Positions 7,394 through 12,442 of a DNA stretch of 12,442 nucleotides are shown here, in pieces. The notes below the pieces were generated by a model. The model was given only the letters and a program-made list of their open reading frames with translations, searched no databases and was not told where the DNA came from. Each line of letters starts with the position of its first letter. Within the stretch, counting starts at the first letter, position 1. This stretch comes from Calditrichota bacterium. GTDB taxonomy: Bacteria; Calditrichota; Calditrichia; RBG-13-44-9; J042. Made by a program: the position numbers and the translations under genes. The DNA lies in assembly GCA_013150955.1 (NCBI GenBank), contig JAADJD010000003.1, positions 1 to 12,442 on the forward strand. The letters are read 5' to 3'.

Positions 7394-7981
7394 TTAATCC
7401 CGTCTCTCGATGCCTTTGAACAAAATGGTCAACAGGGTATCCACATTTTTCTCGATGGTCTCCAGGGGTACATGAATGGTCCAGTGGTATTCCAGGCCCT
7501 TGAGGGCGGCCACAATGGCCTCTGCCGTGAGATGCACATCCTCAATCTGAAACACCCCCTGATCCATGCCTTCCTGAAGGATGTCCCGGATCACCTGCTG
7601 TTCAAATTCATTATATTCCCGCCGTGCTTTTTCGATGAATGCGTACTGTTCCAGGTACTCATCCCGGAAGGCGGTGTAATAATTGGCCAGCTCCTTAAGG
7701 GCACTGGCGCGGGTGATGACGTAAGCCCGGATCTTACGCTGGGGGGTGCGTTCGGCGCGGATGGCCTGCAGAACTTTCTGGCGCAACTCCCGGCCTTCCT
7801 TGTCGATCACTTCCTGGAAGATGGCCTCCTTGTTCCGAAAATAATAATAGATGCTGGCCTTTCCCATGCGCGCCCGCCGGGCAATGTCCTCGATAGTGGT
7901 TTTGGCCAGCCCAAACCGGGAGAACAGCGCCTGTGCCACCCGGAGAATGTTTTCCTTGCGATCGGCTTTTTCAATCACCAT
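7394..7981 (-). CDS. TetR/AcrR family transcriptional regulator
   Basis: A 195-aa repressor-type protein. The N-terminal helix-turn-helix is clear: ENILRVAQALFSRFGLAKTTIEDIARRARMGKASIYYYF over residues 10-48, ending in the hallmark YYYFRNKE. The remaining helical region would bind a ligand and dimerise; its sequence gives no hint of the ligand. I chose the ATG at 7981; an in-frame TTG at 7993 would add four residues but overlaps the operator arm and has no ribosome site. The ATG itself has only a weak GAAG upstream. The gene is first in the cassette with the MMPL exporter, LolA-like protein and outer-membrane barrel. Two matching dyads, one before its own start and one before the exporter, suggest that it represses both itself and the export genes until an inducer, perhaps the exported compound, appears. 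Confidence 0.93.
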   Translation of the reverse strand: MVIEKADRKENILRVAQALFSRFGLAKTTIEDIARRARMGKASIYYYFRNKEAIFQEVIDKEGRELRQKVLQAIRAERTPQRKIRAYVITRASALKELANYYTAFRDEYLEQYAFIEKARREYNEFEQQVIRDILQEGMDQGVFQIEDVHLTAEAIVAALKGLEYHWTIHVPLETIEKNVDTLLTILFKGIERRD

Positions 7982-7991
7982 CTTCAATCTC

Positions 7992-8028
7992 AAATTTTCG
8001 AACGTTTTGTTTTATTATTCGAAAATTT
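7992..8028. promoter_or_regulatory. Putative TetR autoregulatory operator
   Basis: A perfect 11-bp inverted repeat, AAATTTTCGAA (7992-8002) and TTCGAAAATTT (8018-8028), with a 15-nt spacer and its centre at 8010. The TTCGAA cores start 21 bp apart. It lies 10 nt upstream of the tetR ATG. On the minus strand a weak promoter, TTGCAC - 17 nt - TAAATT, would place its -10 box within the distal arm, so repressor binding would block RNA polymerase. The long span (37 bp) suggests two dimers, as for QacR, or a widely set dimer; that is inference. Confidence 0.68.
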
Positions 8029-8275
8029 AATGCTCCGGGTCGCCCCGTGCAAATGATTTTTTCCAGAATCCAACAATCCACTTGACTGTTTTCTAATCCG
8101 CATCCCCCATCGATGATTCACTCCAAATGATGCACGAAACCCCGAATTTCATGAATCAACACAAATAATAAATCCAGATTATGCAATAGCTTACGAATGA
8201 CACGAATTAAACCCAAATTATGCCTCAGACCACGAATTGCACGAATGAACACTAATAAAAACAATAAACCAAAAA

Positions 8276-8432
8276 ATGCATTTAACCGCGAATCACACGA
8301 ATGAAACCAAAAAATATCTTCAAAATCGCGAGTAAACCCTGGAACACATTTTCATCCAGACACAATCCAAAGTATTTTATTGGTTTTATTTGTGTTCATT
8401 CGTGTCATTCGTAGGCGAATGCATAATCTGGG
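8276..8432. repeat. 157-bp repeat element, copy A, with terminal inverted repeats
   Basis: Starts ATGCATTTAACCGCGAATCA and ends GCATAATCTGGG. Its ends form an imperfect 30-bp inverted repeat (8276-8305 with 8395-8424, 24 of 30 matching). The centre is shared with copy B, for instance the ACCCTG and TTTTCAT segments. Small size, inverted ends and no coding capacity are MITE-like; no transposase or clear target-site duplication is visible. Confidence 0.65.
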
Positions 8433-8500
8433 ATAAAATCCGTTGGATTGGATCTGGAAGAAAATTCGCTTCATGGTTTATTCGTGATTTATCCCAAATA

Positions 8501-8657
8501 ATGCTTTAAACCGCGAATCACGCGAATGAAACCAAACCATATTCACAAAATAACAAATATACCCTGAAACAAATTTTCATTCAGATCTAATCCAATGTAT
8601 CTGATTATTTTTATTTGTGATAATTCGTGCAATTCGTGGTTTAGTGCATAATCTGGG
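8501..8657. repeat. 157-bp repeat element, copy B, with terminal inverted repeats
   Basis: Same orientation and same length as copy A, 225 bp further on, running from ATGCTTTAAACCGCGAATCA to GCATAATCTGGG. Ends pair imperfectly (TAAACC.CGAAT against ATTCGTGGTTTA). The centres differ from copy A by many substitutions and small indels that cancel out in length. This suggests an old duplication or two insertions rather than a recent copy. Confidence 0.65.
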
Positions 8658-8781
8658 TTTATTGATATGATTCGAATTCATTCGCGTGATTCGTGATTTA
8701 ACGCTTTATCTGGGTTGAAATTCCTGTAACCGACTCCCGAAGCAAGCGGGAAGACGAGATCGGGTAACCCGTTTTGACAAA

Positions 8782-10359
8782 TTAATGGGTGGAAAGCGGA
8801 AAGAGGTTCTGAATTTCGGCAAACATTTCCCGGGGGATATCCATCCGGTGTTTCAGCACCCGAATGGCATGATCGACATATTCCGGGCGATTCATGCTGT
8901 TCAGGGCGGCGGCCACGCCGGGTGCACTGGCGGCAAACAACAGGGCTTTCTCTGCCATGTTCAGGGGTTGAGCATCGGGGACGTGTTGACCGAACAGCTC
9001 ATTCAATGGCGCCACTCGATCGCGATTGCGGGCGGTGAGGTATTTTACGATGGCCGGCATCAACTTCTGGAGATGAGCCAGATAGGCATCCAGGTAATCC
9101 CGCAGCTTATTCACCTGCCTGGGGCCAGCGGACAGGAACAACCGCCGGGTGGCCTCCTGAATGCGAGGCAGGTAAACCTGCTGGATCTGCTGCACAACGG
9201 CCAGGGGATTGGTCACCTCGTTGGCCAGTACTTCCAGCGATGCGGATAGCGAGAAAACTTCCCGCATCTCATCTTTCTCTTGCGAACGCGAACGGGGATA
9301 GACCTTCTCCAGCAGTTGGAGCAGGTGGGTTTCGATCTCCCGAAAATTGGTTAAAAAATGGCGAACCTGTTCCTGAAGCCGGGCCAGCTCAGGATGATCG
9401 TAATCGGCAAGGCGAATCATCATCTGTCCCCAGATGGCATGCAAAGGCCGATTGACCACCACTCCCAGATCCAGCCGACGGGCCAGCTCCAGCAGTGGGT
9501 AGCGCCGCCCCTGAAAGGTATGCGCGGCCTCCGTAACCGCCCGGTGCTCAATCACGTTTAACGGAAATTCGATGACCGCAAAGTGTCCTTCTTCCGGGGT
9601 GATGTGTCGTTCCAGGCAAACCTGTTCGTACACCCGCCACACTTCCCCCAGATCAATAAAGTTGTATGATTGGGGATCGTTCACCAGACCATTGGAAGAA
9701 ATACCATAATAGCGAATCAGATTGTCCTGTACCATTTTCTCCAGGGCCAGAAACGCATCGTGCAAACGCTGGTAAAATGCCTTTCGATGTTCGGCCAGCT
9801 GCTGTGGCGAATCGCCCTGGGTACCCAGAAAAAAATATTCCGGGCTATGCAGCAGATACACATCCAGCGTATCCAGGTGCAGGCGGGCCAGGGTTCGGGG
9901 GATTTGATCTTCCAGAAACCGCGGATGCAGGCAATACCACAGATCGGGGGTGTATTTCAACAGGTCTTTAAAGGGTCGCTTTTGCCGCTCCCGCTCCAGC
10001 GCCTGCTCCCGAATTTCGCCCTGCACGTACCCCACTTTGCTCATCACCACCACCTGCTCCCGGGAAAGCCCCTCCCAGACCACCTGCCGGGTCAGCACCT
10101 CGCCAATCAGTGACTCGGCCGTTCCCCCTCCATAAATCGCTGCCGTATCAATAAGGTTGATGCCCTGCTGAAGGGCTTTCTCCAGTGCCTGACGATTGGC
10201 TTCGCTTTCCAGATGGTAGTGGAACGTGCCCACCCCCACCTTCGAAACCCACAATTCCGTTCGCCCCAGACGCCGAAAGGCATCCGGTGCCCATTCGGTA
10301 GCCAGGCGTTGCTGATGAGCGCGGGTGGCCGCTGTGGTGGCGTATCCCGGAAGGGACAT
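8782..10359 (-). CDS. Aldo/keto reductase family protein with a long helical insertion
   Basis: A 525-aa cytoplasmic enzyme, against about 280-340 for typical aldo/keto reductases. The catalytic tetrad is intact: Asp71 and Tyr76 in LIDTAAIYGGG, Lys108 in VMSKVG and His171 in YLLHSPEYF. Early barrel strands run from RLGRTELWVSKVGVGTF, as in the galactose-dehydrogenase-like subgroup, through YYGISSNGL (218-225) and FAVIEFPLN (260-268) to LGVVVNRPL (298-306). Residues about 320-460 are a helical, charged stretch I do not recognise. Then residues 467-503 (AEKALLFAASAPGVAAALNSMNRPEYVDHAIRVLK) look like the usual final strand and cofactor-binding end, so the extra part is an insertion rather than a tail. 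The reaction is probably NAD(P)(H)-linked oxidoreduction of a carbonyl or sugar; substrate unknown. AAGGGG stands 5 nt before the ATG. It follows the membrane-anchored protein gene by 40 nt, likely in one operon. Confidence 0.88.
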   Translation of the reverse strand: MSLPGYATTAATRAHQQRLATEWAPDAFRRLGRTELWVSKVGVGTFHYHLESEANRQALEKALQQGINLIDTAAIYGGGTAESLIGEVLTRQVVWEGLSREQVVVMSKVGYVQGEIREQALERERQKRPFKDLLKYTPDLWYCLHPRFLEDQIPRTLARLHLDTLDVYLLHSPEYFFLGTQGDSPQQLAEHRKAFYQRLHDAFLALEKMVQDNLIRYYGISSNGLVNDPQSYNFIDLGEVWRVYEQVCLERHITPEEGHFAVIEFPLNVIEHRAVTEAAHTFQGRRYPLLELARRLDLGVVVNRPLHAIWGQMMIRLADYDHPELARLQEQVRHFLTNFREIETHLLQLLEKVYPRSRSQEKDEMREVFSLSASLEVLANEVTNPLAVVQQIQQVYLPRIQEATRRLFLSAGPRQVNKLRDYLDAYLAHLQKLMPAIVKYLTARNRDRVAPLNELFGQHVPDAQPLNMAEKALLFAASAPGVAAALNSMNRPEYVDHAIRVLKHRMDIPREMFAEIQNLFPLSTH

Positions 10360-10399
10360 CGGTACCCCTTTCTACCCGACCTTACAGCGATCGGATGGG

Positions 10400-11035
10400 T
10401 TATTGTGTAACGATCAAATATCCTTCGTGAAGTTCAATATGGCGAAAAGGCAGGGCCAATTGCAACTGTTTTTCCAGATCCATGAAAGTGCGCGATTGTT
10501 CCAGCACCACATTCATGGGCACGCTGAACCCGGCAATCTGGATTTGAGCATCTTCAGAGAACTGCAACCGGTTGTTGACGATTCGGGGGTAGCCGCTCAC
10601 TTCCACCCGAAAATTCTCCAGCGCCTTCTGTCCAAACATTTTTTCGTACACCTGAAGGGCGTTTTCCACTTCCGCCGGGAATTGATCCCGGGGAACGTTT
10701 CGCAAATTTACCACCACTTCCACACGCATACCATCCGGGCGGATCTCCGTTTGCACCGCACGGATCAGGCCAGCCTCCGAATCGCGCAAATGCTGCCGCA
10801 CGGTGGCTGCAATCAATCGGGCAACATCCTCTTCGTCTAACACCAGCCGCGATTCCTTCTGCAATTCCTGACGATAATCGCGGATAATCTTGCCAGCGTT
10901 GCGGGCATCCGGCAATTGTTGTACCGTACTGGAGGCCGTTTCCACCGGAGCGGTGAGTTGCGATTTCAAATAAACGTACATCAGGGCCACCAGCCCAATC
11001 ACCAACACCGTAATCACCAGAACAACCTTCTTCAA
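10400..11035 (-). CDS. Unrecognised single-pass membrane-anchored protein
   Basis: I do not recognise the family. The protein is 211 aa with an N-terminal KK followed by one strong membrane helix (about residues 4-23, VVLVITVLVIGLVALMYVYL). A mostly soluble region rich in charged helices follows, with a strand-rich second half (MRVEVVVNLRNV, FRVEVSGYPRIVNNRLQF, HIELHEGYLIVTQ). The topology suggests a large domain outside the inner membrane, in the periplasm. I chose a TTG start at 11035 because GGGAGG lies 4 nt upstream and it gives a natural signal-anchor N-terminus. In-frame ATG (11080) and GTG (11110) codons upstream would add 15 or 25 polar residues and lack ribosome sites. The gene precedes the aldo/keto reductase gene by 40 nt, so the two may be functionally linked. 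The C-terminal half might bind a ligand or polymer, but no motif proves it. Confidence 0.78.
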   Translation of the reverse strand: MKKVVLVITVLVIGLVALMYVYLKSQLTAPVETASSTVQQLPDARNAGKIIRDYRQELQKESRLVLDEEDVARLIAATVRQHLRDSEAGLIRAVQTEIRPDGMRVEVVVNLRNVPRDQFPAEVENALQVYEKMFGQKALENFRVEVSGYPRIVNNRLQFSEDAQIQIAGFSVPMNVVLEQSRTFMDLEKQLQLALPFRHIELHEGYLIVTQ

Positions 11036-11398
11036 TGTTCCTCCCGCCGTTTTTTTATGCGAATTTACTTCCGAACCCATTCGAATACCAGTGCAAAGTT
11101 GGGCAGCCACCGGCCGGGATACGGAACCGGCATAAACACCCGCCGATCGATGGGTTCAATATAGCTTTCGGCCAATCTTTCTGATTCATCACCCACGATT
11201 GAAATAGGATCCCCGGAGCATATCTTAACGAAAATTTGAAATTAGCGGCGCTCTTCCACACAAAATTTTATAAATATGTCTCTTTGTTTATTGAGCCTCA
11301 TCTATTAAAATGTAGGGAGTAAAAAATTGCAAGATAGGTCACCAAAACGGGGATGGCGAGCGTTTAAATTTATGGACGAAACAAGGACGGGACAAAAA
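11036..11398. other. Divergent intergenic region; possible promoter of the HAD gene
   Basis: This region separates the minus-strand membrane-protein/reductase operon from the plus-strand HAD operon, so it must hold promoters for both. For the plus strand, TTTGTT (11283-11288), a 17-nt spacer and TAAAAT (11306-11311) make a modest sigma70-like candidate. For the minus strand I find no convincing pair, although 11262-11276 is AT-rich with a TATAAA-like core. An open frame across 11055-11261 (minus) has no ribosome site or recognisable product and is not called. No riboswitch or RNA gene signature was seen. Confidence 0.4.
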
Positions 11399-12037
11399 AT
11401 GAAGGCACTGCTCTTCGATTTTGATGGCGTGGTGGTTCGCAGCATGGAGTCGCATTACGAGGGCTGGCGACGGGCGCTATCCGAATATGGCATTGACATG
11501 AGTCCGGAGGAACTGTACGTGCTCGAAGGGCAGAACCTGGAAACCGTCGCCAACCAGATTGTGCGCAAATTCAACATTCCCTTCGAAGAGACGCCCCGCC
11601 TGATCGAAAAGAAGCAGTACTATTACGATAAAATCAAGAAGATGGAATCGTATCCCTATTTGATTGATGTGCTACGCTGGGCAAAGGAAAAGGAATTAAA
11701 AATTGCGCTGGTCACCGGAAGCACGCGGGAGCAGGTTCAGCAGGCGCTGGAGAGTTTTGGGCTGGAAAGTTATTTCGATGTGATCGTCACAGCCGACGAT
11801 GTGCAATTCACCAAACCATCTCCCGAACCGTATTTAACAGCCGCTGAACGCCTGCAGGTGGATCCCGAGGCCTGTGTGGTCATCGAGAACGCGCCTCTGG
11901 GAATCCGAAGTGCGCGCAATGCTGGCATGCGCTGTATTGCCATCACCACCACGTTGCCCGCCCCCTTCCTGAAGGAAGCCGACGTGGTGGTGAACGATTT
12001 TCAGGAAGTGCTGGAGGCTTTGAAAAAATTATACTAA
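11399..12037 (+). CDS. HAD-superfamily hydrolase, beta-phosphoglucomutase/phosphatase type
   Basis: A 212-aa cytoplasmic HAD enzyme with all four motifs: nucleophile and acid/base Asp7 and Asp9 in LLFDFDGVVV, Thr106 in LVTGST, Lys139 in TKPSPEPY, and Glu163-Asn164 in VVIENAPLGIRSA. The helical cap between residues 16 and about 85 is of the C1 type, as in beta-phosphoglucomutases and phosphoglycolate or sugar-phosphate phosphatases. The EN pair in place of ED is a known variant in this group. Substrate cannot be fixed from sequence. I chose the ATG that places the first strand at the N-terminus, as usual; a GGGA lies 6 nt upstream. An ATG at 11372 is possible, and so is a TTG at 11327, which has AGGGAG 7 nt upstream and would add 24 residues. 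The 69-aa gene follows after 23 nt. Confidence 0.9.
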   Translation: MKALLFDFDGVVVRSMESHYEGWRRALSEYGIDMSPEELYVLEGQNLETVANQIVRKFNIPFEETPRLIEKKQYYYDKIKKMESYPYLIDVLRWAKEKELKIALVTGSTREQVQQALESFGLESYFDVIVTADDVQFTKPSPEPYLTAAERLQVDPEACVVIENAPLGIRSARNAGMRCIAITTTLPAPFLKEADVVVNDFQEVLEALKKLY

Positions 12038-12060
12038 ATCCAAATGGGGAGAGGCCGGGG

Positions 12061-12270
12061 ATGAAAAACGAAAATGCCGATAAAGCCTTTGAACCATCGT
12101 CCTGGTCGGGATGGACACGGAAAGATTCCGAGGCGCTGGTTGCCCTGTACCTGATGGACTACTTCCGCACACTGGATGACTATTATCTGGAAGAAGCGGT
12201 AGCCATTGCCCGGGACGATGGCGTTGATCTGGAGCGGATCATGCGCCAGATTCGCTTTAAGCAGGCATGA
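12061..12270 (+). CDS. Small conserved-looking protein of unknown function
   Basis: I do not recognise this 69-aa acidic, helix-prone protein. Its N-terminal 20 residues are polar (PSSWSGWTRKD); the rest is predicted helical, with SEALVALYLMDYFRTLDDYYLEEAVAIARDDGVDLERIMRQI forming two amphipathic helices. No cysteines, signal peptide or membrane helix are present. It is likely real: a GGGGAG stretch stands upstream of the ATG, it begins 23 nt after the HAD stop codon on the same strand, and a strong intrinsic terminator begins 27 nt after its own stop. It may be a partner or regulator of the HAD enzyme, but only position suggests this. Confidence 0.75.
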   Translation: MKNENADKAFEPSSWSGWTRKDSEALVALYLMDYFRTLDDYYLEEAVAIARDDGVDLERIMRQIRFKQA

Positions 12271-12296
12271 AGAGAAACAAACGATTGGATAGTGTG

Positions 12297-12336
12297 GCTG
12301 CCGGGATTGGGGACAATCCCGGCAGCTTTTTTATTT
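12297..12336 (+). terminator. Rho-independent terminator of the HAD operon
   Basis: A perfect 12-bp stem (12297-12308, arm GCTGCCGGGATT, with 12315-12326) and a 6-nt loop are followed directly by TTTTTTATTT. It ends the HAD/69-aa operon on the plus strand. Confidence 0.95.
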
Positions 12337-12360
12337 GAACCCGGATGATCCAACCTGAGT

Positions 12361-12389
12361 TTGACAGCAAACCCTCCATAGACGATCAT
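12361..12389 (+). promoter_or_regulatory. Weak possible promoter at the right edge
   Basis: A perfect TTGACA (12361-12366), 17-nt spacer and GATCAT (4 of 6) point toward the right edge of the window, after the terminator. No gene start is seen before the window ends at 12442, so this can only be a candidate for a gene outside. Confidence 0.25.
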
Positions 12390-12442
12390 TTTTGCTTGAA
12401 AATGCAAGGGTTTTGGCCGTTTTTTTCAAAACGCTGTAGTCT

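Larger units (their letters stand above)
8131..8716. repeat. Cluster of interspersed AT-rich repeat units, both orientations
   Basis: This stretch fills most of the 750-bp gene-free gap between tetR and the aldo/keto reductase gene. From 8131 to about 8311, units read on the minus strand: each starts with a TGC- element (8131, 8182, 8221, 8277; steps of 51, 39 and 56 nt) followed by forms of CACGAATTGCACGAATGAA. Units near 8395-8437, 8624-8663 and 8677-8716 read on the plus strand. The mixed orientation makes several stem-forming segments. No open frame, ribosome site or RNA gene signature was found. The final 8717-8781 holds only weak dyads (for example around 8761-8771), with no convincing terminator for the reductase gene. 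Confidence 0.8.

Noticed and set aside
8131-8716. CRISPR-like array of repeated motifs
   Set aside because: Units are degenerate, change orientation, have irregular spacing (39-56 nt) and related spacers; no cas genes are present.
8761-8775. Terminator from CGGGTAACCCG followed by TTTT
   Set aside because: The T-run is on the plus strand, where no gene ends; the stem is only 4-5 bp with a tiny loop, so it cannot serve the minus-strand reductase gene.

Overview
The window reads as ordinary chromosomal DNA from a Gram-negative bacterium. It has an outer-membrane beta-barrel with a signal peptide, a periplasmic LolA-type protein, clear Shine-Dalgarno sites (AGGAGG type) and moderately high GC coding sequence. 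AT-rich spacers hold many copies of a short interspersed repeat (ATTCGTG / CATTCGT / GCATAATCTGGG). The repeat style and gene content make me think of the FCB group (for example Calditrichota or KSB1-like lineages), but this is a weak inference. There are no rRNA, tRNA, CRISPR, transposase or phage genes.

Layout, left to right. (a) 1-200: AT-rich repeat units, no gene. (b) 331-587: a small CDGSH iron-sulfur protein on the minus strand, followed by a textbook intrinsic terminator. (c) 798-2254, minus strand: ArsR-type repressor, DoxX membrane protein and SAM-dependent methyltransferase as a probable operon. A sigma70-like promoter and a repeat-rich putative operator lie in front of arsR, and a strong hairpin lies between doxX and the methyltransferase gene. 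(d) 2291-8028, minus strand: the centrepiece, TetR regulator - 978-aa MMPL/RND exporter - LolA-like periplasmic protein - DUF1302-like outer-membrane barrel. These are tightly packed (65 nt gap, 4 nt ATGA overlap, 14 nt gap). Two matching putative operators stand before tetR and before the exporter gene. (e) 8029-8781: about 750 bp without a gene, filled with the interspersed repeat, including two 157-bp copies of a MITE-like element with imperfect terminal inverted repeats. (f) 8782-11035, minus strand: an unrecognised single-pass membrane-anchored protein, then an aldo/keto reductase with a long helical insertion in its barrel. (g) 11036-11398: divergent intergenic region. (h) 11399-12336, plus strand: a HAD phosphatase/phosphomutase and a 69-aa unknown protein, closed by a perfect-stem terminator.

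How the genes may work together: block (d) has one component for each envelope compartment (inner-membrane MMPL pump, periplasmic LolA-fold carrier, outer-membrane barrel) plus its own TetR switch. It looks like a complete route for moving a hydrophobic molecule or lipid across the cell envelope, with no membrane-fusion adaptor. The substrate cannot be told from the sequence. Block (c) looks like a small stress-responsive unit whose ArsR lacks the classical two-cysteine ELCVC metal motif.
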